Shown one piece after another: positions 53,864-63,078 of a stretch of 64,000 bases of DNA; position 1 is the stretch's first letter; each line of letters opens with the position of its first letter. The stretch comes from Streptomyces zagrosensis (GTDB lineage Bacteria; Actinomycetota; Actinomycetes; Streptomycetales; Streptomycetaceae), in the NCBI RefSeq assembly GCF_014203645.1, contig NZ_JACHJL010000021.1, forward strand, positions 62,001-126,000, written 5' to 3'. The notes under the pieces are model-generated. The model was given only the letters and a program-made list of their open reading frames with translations. It was not told the origin of the DNA and did not search any database. The translations under genes were made by a program, and so were the position numbers.

Positions 53864-54508
53864 CTACGCCGGGCGCTTCGCCGGCTCGCCTGCCTTGATC
53901 CATGGGTCCTTGACCAGCACGGCCAGGCCCTGCTGGCTGTCCCAGGCGCCGAAGCGCGGGTTGACGTCGATGCCCAGGCGCTCGGAGGTGGAGCGCAGTG
54001 CGGCCATGGCCTGCTCCTCGCCCAGCTTCTCCATCAACTTGATGCGGACCAGCTCGACGCGGATGGTCTCCTCGATCTGCTCTGGGGCGATGCCCTGGCG
54101 GAGGAAGACCGTGCGCAAACCCTCCGCGCCGCCCGGCTGGTTCTCGGCCTTCTTGACCTCCTGCTGGACATCGCGCCGGGAGACGCTGATCCCGTTCGAC
54201 TTGGCGGCTCGCTCCACCACCTTGGCCTGAATCATCCGAATCAGGGTGTCGTGGCTGAGTCGCCCCGAGCCCTCGATCAGCTGCTGGGCCTGCGGGGAGT
54301 CGCGCTGTGCGTCCCGGACGTCACGGACCTGCGATTGAAGCTGCGACACGGTGATCCGGTCCCCATCCACCACGGCGGCGGCACCGGGGTGTGCGTCGCT
54401 GCCGCAACCGGTGAGAAACGGCGTCGCGCCGAGCAGCGCGACGGCGGACACGGTGAGCGCGGACCTGCGGCTCTTGGCAGTTCTGCGGCTCTGAAGGGAA
54501 CGCGACAT
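53864..54508 (-). CDS. SurA-like N-terminal-domain lipoprotein
   Basis: A 214-residue lipoprotein. The signal peptide ends in a lipobox (ALLGATPFLTGC). The mature part is a SurA/trigger-like chaperone helical domain: AAVVDGDRITVSQLQSQVRD, LSHDTLIRMIQAKVVERAAK and GIAPEQIEETIRVELVRIKL. No peptidyl-prolyl isomerase domain follows, unlike full SurA. It likely helps fold secreted proteins at the outer face of the membrane. The ATG at 54508 follows GGGAGGCTCC. The mazG start (53845) is 18 bases downstream, so they are probably cotranscribed. Confidence 0.92.
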   Translation of the reverse strand: MSRSLQSRRTAKSRRSALTVSAVALLGATPFLTGCGSDAHPGAAAVVDGDRITVSQLQSQVRDVRDAQRDSPQAQQLIEGSGRLSHDTLIRMIQAKVVERAAKSNGISVSRRDVQQEVKKAENQPGGAEGLRTVFLRQGIAPEQIEETIRVELVRIKLMEKLGEEQAMAALRSTSERLGIDVNPRFGAWDSQQGLAVLVKDPWIKAGEPAKRPA

Positions 54509-54769
54509 GGAGCCTCCCGGCGGGATTCATGACCGAGGAGGGGAGGGGCGGGCCCCCTCCACGGGGCGTGCGCATCGACCTGGCGTTGATCGATGGTAAG
54601 GAGTCGGGGCGGCCGTAGCCACTGATTCGACCAACGATTCGCCCTGAGTTGAGATGCGTGACCGGACGTACGGGCGAATTCTCGGACGGATCATCCACCT
54701 CGCCGGGGGCCGGATGGCTCACCGAGGGGTGCGGGACTCACGTGGCCCGCTGCCCCGGGCCCCGTTGGC

Positions 54770-55534
54770 TTACCGCCTCGGTGCCTTGGTCGGGGCGGAG
54801 CCGATGGGCAGTGCGGTCGTCGGGCAGCCGACTAGCACCTGTGCCATGGCGTCCTTCTCGGCACGCGTCACCCACACTCCGTACTTCTTCTTCACGGCCA
54901 CCTGCCGCGCCACATACGGACAGCGGTACGCCTTGTTCACCGGCAGCCAGGTCGCCGCATCGCCGTCGCTCTTGCGGCGGTTGGCCGACGCCTCGACGGC
55001 GATCAGGTTGAGCGGGTCGTTGGCAAAAGCAACCCGCTTGTCGCGCTCCCACCGTCCGGCGCCCTTCTGCCAGGCGTCGGACAGCGCGACAACGTGGTCG
55101 ATGTCTACCTTGCTGCGGCCTCGTTGATAGCGCACGTCCTTGCCGGTGTACGGATCGTTGACGAGGGTGCCGGAAACCACCACACAGTGTCCGTCGCGGA
55201 ACCTGATGGACCGCAGATCGCGTCCCAATATGTCGTCGCGGGTTCCGCAGCCGTTGCGATCGGTGTCACTCCAGGCGCTACCGAACCGGCTGCGCTCGTA
55301 ACCGGTCTTGGGCGCGCGGCCCTTGACCGACAGGGCCTCAAGGCCGCGCAGCGCGCTGCCGGATGCGGCGAGCGAAGCGGTGGGCCCGCCGGTACCGCCC
55401 TGCGCACCGCCGGCACCCCGGTCCTGCGCGTCCTCGTCCGGTGAGCAGCCGGACAGGGCGAGGAGCGCGGCAAGTGCCGCGGCGGGCAGGGCGGAGCGGC
55501 GGGCGCGTATCACGGGGTGCTGTCCGATCGTCAT
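54770..55534 (-). CDS. HNH/DUF1524 (GmrSD-type) endonuclease-like lipoprotein
   Basis: A 254-residue protein. A lipobox signal (LAALLALSGC) is followed by a Gly/Ala linker and an HNH-type domain: SDTDRNGCGTRDDILGRDL, GRSKVDIDHVVALSDAWQKG (catalytic His) and FANDPLNLIAVEASANRRKS followed by DGDAATWLP. This is the DUF1524/GmrSD C-terminal-type nuclease fold, very common in secreted form in actinomycetes. A role in degrading extracellular DNA for nutrients is plausible. The ATG at 55534 is chosen because the signal peptide follows it. Confidence 0.92.
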   Translation of the reverse strand: MTIGQHPVIRARRSALPAAALAALLALSGCSPDEDAQDRGAGGAQGGTGGPTASLAASGSALRGLEALSVKGRAPKTGYERSRFGSAWSDTDRNGCGTRDDILGRDLRSIRFRDGHCVVVSGTLVNDPYTGKDVRYQRGRSKVDIDHVVALSDAWQKGAGRWERDKRVAFANDPLNLIAVEASANRRKSDGDAATWLPVNKAYRCPYVARQVAVKKKYGVWVTRAEKDAMAQVLVGCPTTALPIGSAPTKAPRR

Positions 55535-55805
55535 TCGCTGAGGTGGGCGTGGTAGGGCGCGGTGTGGGCGGCACCACGGTACGGGGCCGCAAGAAGACGG
55601 CACAGGGGCGGCACAGGGACAGGAGGGGGACGGGCGGCGTGCACGACGCAGGTAGCGGACGACGGCTGCGGAGCCCGCCCCGCCGGGGCTCACGAACCCC
55701 GCTCCGCCCCCGGCGCTCGGGTCCGATTCGCGTATCTTTGCGGCGGGGCCGGACTGCCCCTTCGCCGCGTACCGTCACCGCTGCCAGCAGAAGAAGGACC
55801 ACCCC

Positions 55806-57287
55806 ATGGATTCGGCCCATCCCGTCGCCGCGCAAGCCGAGGCCACCGTGCCCGCTGCCGGGGACGGCGCGCCATCGCGCGCCCAGGGGTTGCCATCGCG
55901 CGCCGCCAAGCGGCTGCGCGAGGCGCGGTACGACCCGTACTGGCTGGCTGCCGCGCTGTTCGCGGCGTACGCGGCGCTGTCCATATCCCGCTATCGCCGG
56001 CTGTCCTCGATGTCCTGGGACCTGGGCATATTCGAGCAGGCGGTGCGCTCGTACGCGCATCTTCAGGCCCCGATCGTGGACCTCAAGGGCCCGGGTACCA
56101 ATGTGCTGGGGGACCACTTCAGCCCGGTCACCGCACTACTCGCGCCGTTCTACCGGGTCTTCCCCACGCCGGTGACCTTGCTGGTGGCGCAGGCCGCGCT
56201 GTTCGCGATCTCGGCCGTTCCGGTCACCCGGGTCGCCGCGCGGCTGCTCGGCCGCCGACGCGGGCTGGCCATCGGCATCGCGTACGGCGTCTCCTGGGGC
56301 GTCCAGCGCGCCGTGGACTTCGACTTCCACGAGATCTGCTTCGCCGTCCCGTTGCTTGCCTTCGCATTAGAAGCGCTGTTGCGGGAGCGCTGGTTGGCGG
56401 CGGCCTGCTGGGCGCTGCCGCTGGTGTGCGTCAAGGAAGACCTGGGCGCCACGGTCGCGGCGATCGGCGTGGTGCTCTTTTGGCGTGGACGCCGCGCGCA
56501 GAGTTGGGTGACGCCGCTGGCGCTGGCCGTGGTCGGGTTCGGGGTTTTGGCCTCGGCGTTCGCGCTGGGTGTGGTGATTCCAGAGTTCAACACGGCGGGC
56601 TCGTACGACTACTGGAACAAGATCGAAGCCAAGGACGGCCCGGCTCCCACCATTCCCCTGGAGACCGCGCTGGGCACCCTGGGTTGGGTGCTGCTGCCCA
56701 CGACCGGGTTGCTCGCGCTGCGCTCCCCGTTGCTGATCGTCGCGCTGCCGACGCTGGGGTGGCGCTTCGTCTCGCACGAGGAGCACTACTGGGGCACCGA
56801 CTGGCACTACAGCGCGGTCCTGATGCCGGTGGTCTTCCTCGCCCTTGTGGACGCCGTGGCCCGCTCCCAGCACAGCCCGCGCGAGTGGTTGCGCTCATAC
56901 GCCGGGCAGTTGCCGGCCGCCGCCGCGGCGGCGGGTCTCGCGCTCACGACGGCGCTGCCGTTGGCGAAGCTCACCGAGTCGGAGACGTATCGCAAGCCGG
57001 CCGCGGTGAGCGAGGCCGAGCGGTTGCTGGGGCGCATCCCCGACGATGCGTCGGTCGAGGCCAACATCGGTCCGATCAGCCGCCTCACCAGCCGCTGCCG
57101 GGTGTTTTGGATCGGCGGCACCCGCGGCGTACTCCCCGATTACATCGCCCTACAAGAGGCCACCACCCGCGCCCCCGACCAACTCGTGGGCTACGCCCAC
57201 GATCTGCATCCCACCGCGCGCTACACCCACATCGGCAGCGCCGGCGGCGTGGAACTCCTCCAGCGCGTCGGCACGCCGAAGGCGTAG
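55806..57287 (+). CDS. DUF2079 polytopic membrane protein, TTA-containing
   Basis: A 493-residue protein with about ten hydrophobic segments. DUF2079 landmarks are DLGIFEQAVRSYAHLQAPI, LGDHFSPVTALLAPFYRVFP, VDFDFHEICFAVPLLAFALE and SHEEHYWGTDWHYSAVLMPV. The family resembles glycosyltransferases of the GT-C type, with an acidic pair in the first loop, and may act on lipid-linked sugars. Residue 188 is encoded by TTA (56367-56369), so full synthesis should depend on bldA. The ATG follows GAAGAAGGACCACCCC. It is divergent from the HNH lipoprotein gene. Confidence 0.92.
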   Translation: MDSAHPVAAQAEATVPAAGDGAPSRAQGLPSRAAKRLREARYDPYWLAAALFAAYAALSISRYRRLSSMSWDLGIFEQAVRSYAHLQAPIVDLKGPGTNVLGDHFSPVTALLAPFYRVFPTPVTLLVAQAALFAISAVPVTRVAARLLGRRRGLAIGIAYGVSWGVQRAVDFDFHEICFAVPLLAFALEALLRERWLAAACWALPLVCVKEDLGATVAAIGVVLFWRGRRAQSWVTPLALAVVGFGVLASAFALGVVIPEFNTAGSYDYWNKIEAKDGPAPTIPLETALGTLGWVLLPTTGLLALRSPLLIVALPTLGWRFVSHEEHYWGTDWHYSAVLMPVVFLALVDAVARSQHSPREWLRSYAGQLPAAAAAAGLALTTALPLAKLTESETYRKPAAVSEAERLLGRIPDDASVEANIGPISRLTSRCRVFWIGGTRGVLPDYIALQEATTRAPDQLVGYAHDLHPTARYTHIGSAGGVELLQRVGTPKA

Positions 57288-57607
57288 CCGGGCGAGTTCG
57301 CCGCAGGAGGCGCGGGGTGGTGCCGTTGGGAACGGTGTGCCGCAGGGGTGCGAGGCTCTCGCGCCGCGAGGCGGTGCGGGGGTCGGGAGCGGTGGCCGGG
57401 GCCGGATGCCGAGTCGGTGAGCCCGTGTCCCTGAAGGTAGTCGTGGCGCTCCACTTACGGAGCGTCATGGTGTGGGGAGCAGCACATCGAATGTTGTTTG
57501 CCTCGTGGGTCCGCACCGGCGATAGTCACGAGTGGTCACACTGACCATCCGGGCTGGCACAACGGGCCCACCGGCCCGGCTAACCGAGAACTGAACGAGG
57601 GAGTCCC
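57288..57607. other. Intergenic region upstream of the thioesterase gene
   Basis: 320 bases with no recognised gene. A comparatively AT-rich patch near 57485-57535 probably contains the thioesterase promoter. Confidence 0.45.
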
Positions 57608-58030
57608 GTGGCGCAGCCGATCACCGTGCCGATCACCGTACGTGGCTATGAGACGGACTCACAGGGACACCTCAATATGAGCGTGTACGTGCAGTACGCC
57701 GAACACGCCCGCTGGGCGATGTTCCAGGCCGCGGGCATCTCGCAGGCGGCGCTTCTTGAGGAGGGCTTGGGCCCGGTCAACCTGGAGACCACCATCAAGT
57801 ATCTGCGGGAACTGCGCGCGGGCGACGAGGTCGAGGTGACGTGCTCGTTGGTGTGGGGCGAGCGCAAGACGTTCCGCATCGAGCAGACCATCACCAAGAA
57901 GGACGGCACGCTCTCCGCCGAACTCAGCAGCGTGGGCGGCCTGCTCGACCTCAAGGAGCGCCGCATGGTGTCCGACCCGCGCGAGCGCATCCGCGCCCTG
58001 GCCACCGAGCCACACATACTGTCGCTCTGA
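57608..58030 (+). CDS. Acyl-CoA thioesterase (4HBT hot-dog fold)
   Basis: A 140-residue single hot-dog protein. The start VPITVRGYETDSQGHLNMSV and YVQYAEHARWAMFQAAGISQ carry the family's D-x-x-GH-x-N pattern with Asp as the likely catalytic base. The later VNLETTIKYLRELRAGDEVE and FRIEQTITKKDGTLSAELSS complete the fold. Such proteins hydrolyse acyl-CoA or other thioesters. The GTG follows CGAGGGAGTCCC. It is alone on its strand between the DUF2079 gene and a convergent methyltransferase. Confidence 0.92.
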   Translation: MAQPITVPITVRGYETDSQGHLNMSVYVQYAEHARWAMFQAAGISQAALLEEGLGPVNLETTIKYLRELRAGDEVEVTCSLVWGERKTFRIEQTITKKDGTLSAELSSVGGLLDLKERRMVSDPRERIRALATEPHILSL

Positions 58031-58086
58031 GGAGCCGCCCCGTACGGCGGGCTTCCCCGCGGCACATTCCCGTACGGCACGTTCTC

Positions 58087-58131
58087 CCCGTCCGGACAAC
58101 TCCCGTACGGACAACTCCCGTACGCACCGCT
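58087..58131. repeat. 15-bp tandem repeat between convergent genes
   Basis: CCCGTCCGGACAACT (58087), CCCGTACGGACAACT (58102) and a diverged CCCGTACGCACCGCT (58117). Related CCCGTACGG copies precede it. It lies in the 3' space between the thioesterase and methyltransferase genes. Confidence 0.7.
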
Positions 58132-58269
58132 CTCGCACCGCGGCACGCACCGCATCCGCACCGCGGGCCTCGGGTGCGGGCGGGGTGCCTGGGTAAGCAC
58201 GAGGGCGCTCGGCAAACGCCTGCCCGTGGGCGGGCGTACGCCCCGAGCGCGGCCGGTGGGGTGCCCGGC

Positions 58270-58839
58270 TCACCAGGCGCGGAAGCGGAAGCTGCCCTTG
58301 CCGATCGTCACTTCGGCATCCGCGAACCCGGCCGCCCGCAAGCGCCTGGCCATCGAGTCGGGCGGCACCGGCACACAGGTGTCGCCGATGTGAAGCGCCC
58401 GAAAGCCCCAACTCGTCAACCCGTCACAGCCAGCGAAGACCCCGCCGGGCCGCAGCACCCGGCGCGCCTCCGCGAACACCCGGTCCTGGAGAGCCGGCGA
58501 GGGCACATGGTGCAGCATCGTGAAGCAGGTGACAGCGGTGTAGCGGCCCTCGGGCAGCGGCATATCGGCGCCGTCGCCGTGCACGACCTCGACACCGTCA
58601 GGGCGCCCCGCGTACTCCGCGCGCAGCCGGCGCGCCGAGTCCCCGTCCACCTCGATCACACTCAGCTTGGGTACCTTCCGCACCAACACCCGGGTCGTCG
58701 CCCCGTATCCGGGGCCGATCTCCAGCGCATCCTCACCCAGTTCCACGTCTTCGAGCGCCCAGGGCAGCAACTGCTGTTCCACGGCGCGGGCCCAGCGGTC
58801 GGAGTTGCAAAGCCAGCGGTGTACGCGATTCATCGGCAT
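58270..58839 (-). CDS. Class I SAM-dependent methyltransferase
   Basis: A 189-residue methyltransferase of the UbiE/small-molecule type. SAM motifs: DALEIGPGYGATTRVLVRKV, acidic VIEVDGDSARRLRAEYAG, VVHGDGADMPLPEGRYTAVT and the post-motif FTMLHHVPSPALQDRVFAEA, RRVLRPGGVFAGCDGLTSW. The substrate is unknown. The first ATG is used (58839); one at 58833 is equally possible and neither has a good ribosome binding site. It is divergent from an AraC gene, 55 bases apart, which probably controls it. Confidence 0.88.
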   Translation of the reverse strand: MPMNRVHRWLCNSDRWARAVEQQLLPWALEDVELGEDALEIGPGYGATTRVLVRKVPKLSVIEVDGDSARRLRAEYAGRPDGVEVVHGDGADMPLPEGRYTAVTCFTMLHHVPSPALQDRVFAEARRVLRPGGVFAGCDGLTSWGFRALHIGDTCVPVPPDSMARRLRAAGFADAEVTIGKGSFRFRAW

Positions 58840-58894
58840 GCCGCGATGCTAGAAAGTGCCCGCTGCTGTCTGCTACGCGCTGGAGTGCCAACTA

Positions 58895-59692
58895 ATGTTG
58901 CCATCCGGACAGCTCGTCCCCGACGTCTCCCCCAGCCAGTGGCTGCGCGAGGCGGTGGTCGTCGGCAGCTTCGCGTTGGTGGGCGGCGAATGGTTCGGGC
59001 GCCACCGGCATGAGGCCCACCAGTTGGCGTGGGCGAGGGAGGGCGTACTCGCAGTACGCGCCGAGGGCAGCACCTGGGTCCTGCCGTCCGCGATGGCGCT
59101 GTGGCTGCCGGCCCGTACCGTGCACGCCACAGGAGCCACCAGTTCCGCCGCGCTGCTACGCAGCCTGTACTTCAACCCGGCCCAGTGCCCGATCTCCTGG
59201 AGTTCGCCCACCGTGGTCGCGGTGTCCGCGCTGCTACGCGAGCTGATCTGCACGCTCGCGGACGGCTCGCTGAGCGCGGGTGCGCGCAAGCGCGCCGAGG
59301 CGGTCGTCTTCGACCAGTTGCGGCCGGTCTCGGTGGCCACCGTCCTCGCGCCCATGCCCACCGACCCGCGCGCCCGCGAGGTGGCGTTGGCGCTACGTAC
59401 CGAACCGGCCAACGAGCGGACGCTCGCCGACTGGGGCCAAGTCGTCGGTGCCAGCGCTCGCACCCTGGCCCGCGCCTTCGTCGCCGATACGGGCCTGCCG
59501 TTCGGCCAGTGGCGCACGCGAGTGCGCCTCCAGGCGGCCATGCCCCTGCTGGCCGCGGGCGCACCGGTCTCCACCACGGCGCGCCGCGTCGGCTACGCGT
59601 CCACCAGCGCGTTCGTCGCCGCCTTCCGCCGCACGGTGGGCGTACCGCCACGGACCTACTTCAGCCCATCGGGCACCGCGCCGCCCCGCTGA
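58895..59692 (+). CDS. AraC family transcriptional regulator
   Basis: A 265-residue regulator. The N-terminal half is a cupin-like sensor (EWFGRHRHEAHQLAWAREGV, STWVLPSAMALWLPARTVHA). The C-terminal AraC domain has two helix-turn-helices: ERTLADWGQVVGASARTLAR (first) and VSTTARRVGYASTSAFVAAF RRTVG split here at the second, ending GVPPRTYF. This is the common actinobacterial activator type, sensing a small molecule. The ATG at 58895 is preceded by GGAG at nine bases. Its nearest likely target is the divergent methyltransferase gene. Confidence 0.92.
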   Translation: MLPSGQLVPDVSPSQWLREAVVVGSFALVGGEWFGRHRHEAHQLAWAREGVLAVRAEGSTWVLPSAMALWLPARTVHATGATSSAALLRSLYFNPAQCPISWSSPTVVAVSALLRELICTLADGSLSAGARKRAEAVVFDQLRPVSVATVLAPMPTDPRAREVALALRTEPANERTLADWGQVVGASARTLARAFVADTGLPFGQWRTRVRLQAAMPLLAAGAPVSTTARRVGYASTSAFVAAFRRTVGVPPRTYFSPSGTAPPR

Positions 59693-59863
59693 CAGCTCCG
59701 CCCCGGGGCGGACGGTGGAAAACCCTGCCGGCCCCGGCCCGAGGCGGACGGTGGAAAGTCCTGCCCAGAGGCCGGCCACCTCGGGCCCCGGCGCGCGGTC
59801 CGTCAGACCTCAAGCCCTCATCAGCGGGCCCCATGGCGTAGGCCCCGTTGCGTGGGCCCCGCG

Positions 59864-61228
59864 TCACCCAAGCGCCGCTTCGTCCGCCGCTGCGATGCCG
59901 GAGGCCCAGCCGTGGGAGTCTCGCCCCTTGAGCCGGTGCGTGACGGTCTGTGGGAACATCCGCCCGGTCGCCTCCCCCACGCTCACCCCACGGGCCGCAA
60001 GCACGGGCAGCGGGTCCACCGTCCGCGCCTGCGCCGCATCCTGTTGGGCCGCCGTCTCGGCCTGTCGCGTCGCAGTCAGCAACCGCTCACGAATGCGTCC
60101 CGCATAGGCGATGAGAAACGACTCCCGAAAGTCCCGGGTCCGCCGCGACCTGCCCTTCGCATGGTGCCGGTCGCCCGCGCGACGCATGGCGGTGGTGGCC
60201 TGCACCAACAGCGAGGTGTGCAGGAGCTCCACGAGTTCCAGGTCCGCCTCGTACCCGACGACCGTCGAGAACCCGAACTCGGCCGACCACACCGCATGGC
60301 AGCGGTTCGCCTCGGCCACCGCGCCAAGGAGCAGCGCCTTGGCCGACTCGTACGGACCCTCCACGCCGATCCGGCAGGCGTCGGGCCCTGCACCATCGCC
60401 GCCCGCGGCATCCGCTGCGCCCCGCCGTGCCCAGTCGTCGGCCGCGAGCAGCGCCTCATCGATGCTGTAGCGGGCCATCAGTTGCTGAGCCTTGGCCGAG
60501 AGCGCCTCGGCCTCCTCGGGGTACTCCGTTGACTCGGCCTTGGCCAACAGCGCCCGCACCCGCTCCAACAGCCGCGGCTCGGCGGGCCGCGAACGCTCCC
60601 CCGCACGCCCAGCGCCATCCCGTACGGAACCGGGTACGGAACCCCGTACGAAGCGCCCTGCGCCGTCTCGTACCCAGTCGCCACCGCGCGCACCACCAGG
60701 CCGCGCGCCCCCGCCCGGCGGCGGCCCGATCGGGGTGAGCGGCGGCAGCCGCCCGATGCAGCGGAGCACATCCAGCGCGCATCGCGCCGTGTCGAAGCGA
60801 CTGGACCGCTCCCGCCGCGCGAACGCCTCCAGATAGCCGCCCTGCCCGCCGTCCCACCACACCGTGGCCGCCAATTCCCCCAGTTGCGCGACCCACCGCG
60901 CGGGCAGCCGCTCGGCCGGGTGGCGGCGGGCCTCGTCGGCGATCAGGTCAGTGATCAACCGGACGCGATCGGCGGGCAGTTCGCGCCGCACCAGCCGCAC
61001 CACATCGGCCGGATACCAGCCACTTGACCAGCGCAGGGCGAGGCTGTCGCCGGCGGCGCGCAACAGCGCGCGGCTCGTGGCCTGCAAGCCATCGGGCGCG
61101 GCGGTCAGCGCGGACGCGCCGGCGTCAAGCGCCAAGTCCACGGCATTGGCATCGGCGCCTACTGGCACGCTCAACGCCTCCCGCAGCACCCGATCCACCA
61201 GCGCATCCGCCGCGCCACGCTCACTCAC
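59864..61228 (-). CDS. DUF2786 protein
   Basis: A 454-residue protein. The N-terminal half is an actinobacterial helical region (LVDRVLREALSVPVGADANA, WVAQLGELAATVWWDGGQGG). A disordered Gly/Arg/Pro stretch leads to the DUF2786 motif RVRALLAKAESTEYPEEAEA, then LSAKAQQLMARYSIDEALLA. It ends in a region with a HxxxGRxx pattern (RAGDRHHAKGRSRRTRDFRE). DUF2786 is widespread in phages and actinobacteria and its function is unknown to me; context gives nothing specific. The GTG at 61228 has GGAG seven bases upstream; an adjacent GTG precedes it. Confidence 0.85.
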   Translation of the reverse strand: MSERGAADALVDRVLREALSVPVGADANAVDLALDAGASALTAAPDGLQATSRALLRAAGDSLALRWSSGWYPADVVRLVRRELPADRVRLITDLIADEARRHPAERLPARWVAQLGELAATVWWDGGQGGYLEAFARRERSSRFDTARCALDVLRCIGRLPPLTPIGPPPGGGARPGGARGGDWVRDGAGRFVRGSVPGSVRDGAGRAGERSRPAEPRLLERVRALLAKAESTEYPEEAEALSAKAQQLMARYSIDEALLAADDWARRGAADAAGGDGAGPDACRIGVEGPYESAKALLLGAVAEANRCHAVWSAEFGFSTVVGYEADLELVELLHTSLLVQATTAMRRAGDRHHAKGRSRRTRDFRESFLIAYAGRIRERLLTATRQAETAAQQDAAQARTVDPLPVLAARGVSVGEATGRMFPQTVTHRLKGRDSHGWASGIAAADEAALG

Positions 61229-61251
61229 CACTCGTCTCCCGCACCACTGTT

Positions 61252-61303
61252 GAGCCCCGCTGTCGAGCCCTGCTGTCGAACTTCGCTGTCGAACCCTGCT
61301 CAC
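61252..61303. repeat. Four 13-bp tandem repeats upstream of the DUF2786 gene
   Basis: GAGCCCCGCTGTC, GAGCCCTGCTGTC, GAACTTCGCTGTC, GAACCCTGCTCAC, starting 24 bases upstream of the chosen start codon. Confidence 0.75.
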
Positions 61304-61396
61304 GAGCGCCCGCGCCGGGCGCTCCCGCTGGGCCTTCCCACCGAACCTTCCTGCTCCTGAACGCCCGCGCCGAACGCCCCGCGGTCGCTACAACGT

Positions 61397-61439
61397 CCGC
61401 CGGGCGGTGGTCGGCGAGGAGCCGACCACCGCCCGGCGG
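61397..61439 (-). terminator. Perfect 19-bp hairpin, terminator of the L,D-transpeptidase gene
   Basis: CCGCCGGGCGGTGGTCGGC and its exact complement around GAGGA, 65 bases downstream of the transpeptidase stop. No U-tract follows. Confidence 0.78.
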
Positions 61440-61504
61440 CGGGGATGGAACCGGGCCCGGGCCCGGTGCAGGACGGCGCGCGAAGGCGGCATCCGCGGGA
61501 AGGA

Positions 61505-62764
61505 TCAGACGGCGCTGCCCGCGACCCACTCGTTCCAGTCCATGTTCCAGCCGTTGAGCCCGTTGTCCGGCTTGATGGTCTTGTCCGGGGAGTTCTTCAT
61601 GACGACGACGTCGCCCAAGATGGTCTGCTCGTAGAACCAGGACCCGTCCTGCGAGGGGTCGCCCGCACCCTTGGCGTCGTTCAAACCGATGCAGCCGTGG
61701 CTGGTGTTGGCGCCACCGAAGATCGAGTCGGAGCCCCAGTAGTTGCCGTGGATGAAGGTGCCCGACGTGGACAGCCGCATGGCGTGCGGCACGTCCTTGA
61801 TGTCGTACTCACCCTTGCCTGCCTCGTTCTTGAAGCCGACCGTCGAGCCGTCCATCCGGGTCTCCTTAAACTTCTCGGAGATGACCATCTGGCCGTTGTA
61901 CGTCGGGTTGGCAGCGCTACCGGCCGAGATCGGAATGTCCTTGATCTTCTTGCCGTCGCGCACCACTGTCATCCGCTTGGTCTTGGCGTCAACCGTGCTG
62001 ACCTGCGAGCGACCGATCTTGAACTTGACGGTCTTGTCCTGAACGCCCTGGACGCCAGTGGATGCCTCCACGCCGTCAAGCTTCATCTTCATCGTCACCT
62101 GGGACCCGGCCTTCCAGTATTCCCGCGGCCGGAAGTCAAGGCGGTTGGGGCTGAACCAGTGGCCAACGACCTGCTGGCTGCCGGTGGTCGTGACGTTGAT
62201 CGCGGACTGGACGGCCTTCTTGTTCGTCACCGGCTTGTCGAAGTTGATCGAGACCGGCATGCCGACGCCGACCGTGGAGCCGTCCTCCGGCGTGAAGCTG
62301 CCGATGAAGCTGTTCTTCGGGGAGACCGTGGTGAAGGAAGCGTTCTCGGTGGCCTTGCGGCCCTCGGAGTCCTGGGCGCTCGCCTTGATCTTGTAGACGG
62401 TCGAGCGCTCAAGCTGACCGCTCGGCTTCCACGAGGTGCCATCCGGAGATATGACGCCGGGCACCTCGGTGCCCGCAGCACTGGTCATGACCACTTCGGA
62501 GAGCTTGCCATCGCTCACGGAGACCTTGGCGTCACTGTTGATGCCGGCGTTGTCAGCGCCATCCTTCGGCGTAATCTTGATGTGCGCGTCGGACGCGTCC
62601 TCGGCCGCCGCCTTGTCCACCTGAGACTGCGACTTGCCCGGCTTCTCCTTGTCGCCACTACCGCTGTCGCCACCGTCATCCCCGCCACAGGCAGAGAGAG
62701 TCAGTACGCCACCGAGCAGAGCAGCCACGGCCACCAGGCCCTTGCGGCGCTTGCCGTCCGTCAT
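61505..62764 (-). CDS. L,D-transpeptidase (Ig-like plus YkuD) lipoprotein
   Basis: A 419-residue lipoprotein. A signal peptide and lipobox (LLGGVLTLSAC) are followed by an acidic linker, two Ig-like domains (NSFIGSFTPEDGSTVGVGMP, INFDKPVTNKKAVQSAINVT; then GSQVTMKMKLDGVEASTG) and a C-terminal YkuD domain. The catalytic motif is intact: FIHGNYWGSDSIFGGANTSH then GCIGLND (HG...SHGC with catalytic Cys). Such enzymes make 3-3 cross-links between diaminopimelate residues in peptidoglycan, which are frequent in actinomycetes. The ATG at 62764 is preceded by GGAGAAG at six bases; an ATG five codons earlier is less well placed. Confidence 0.95.
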   Translation of the reverse strand: MTDGKRRKGLVAVAALLGGVLTLSACGGDDGGDSGSGDKEKPGKSQSQVDKAAAEDASDAHIKITPKDGADNAGINSDAKVSVSDGKLSEVVMTSAAGTEVPGVISPDGTSWKPSGQLERSTVYKIKASAQDSEGRKATENASFTTVSPKNSFIGSFTPEDGSTVGVGMPVSINFDKPVTNKKAVQSAINVTTTGSQQVVGHWFSPNRLDFRPREYWKAGSQVTMKMKLDGVEASTGVQGVQDKTVKFKIGRSQVSTVDAKTKRMTVVRDGKKIKDIPISAGSAANPTYNGQMVISEKFKETRMDGSTVGFKNEAGKGEYDIKDVPHAMRLSTSGTFIHGNYWGSDSIFGGANTSHGCIGLNDAKGAGDPSQDGSWFYEQTILGDVVVMKNSPDKTIKPDNGLNGWNMDWNEWVAGSAV

Positions 62765-63078
62765 CACACGCTTCTCCATTGCTGCTGAACCCCGTCAATC
62801 CCCGAGCCGGACCGTCGGGCAAACACGCGTACCGGCCATTCCTTATTAACGCGCGCACCTTTTGGGCCGTTCCACTCCCAGTAAAACTGTGGGCAACGCC
62901 ACTCACCAAAAGACCCCGGTCAGACCATATGCCTGACCGGAGTCGCGGTGGTACGGATCAACCTCTGCCTCCCCTTTCGCGGGCCACTTCGTTATCCTTC
63001 CGCCGCGCGCCGCGCCGCCCCCACCAGCGGGGCACCCGACTGCGCTCCCGCTACCGCGACCGCCGCCCCATTACCAGC
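62765..63078. other. Intergenic region upstream of the L,D-transpeptidase gene
   Basis: 314 bases with the transpeptidase promoter (AT-rich near 62830-62890) and the hairpin at 62916-62940 that ends the 63079 gene. No other gene is seen. Confidence 0.5.
62916..62940 (-). terminator. Terminator downstream of the 63079-63585 gene
   Basis: CCGGTCAG/CTGACCGG stem with a 9-nt loop, and in the minus direction a following GGTCTTTT tract. Confidence 0.55.
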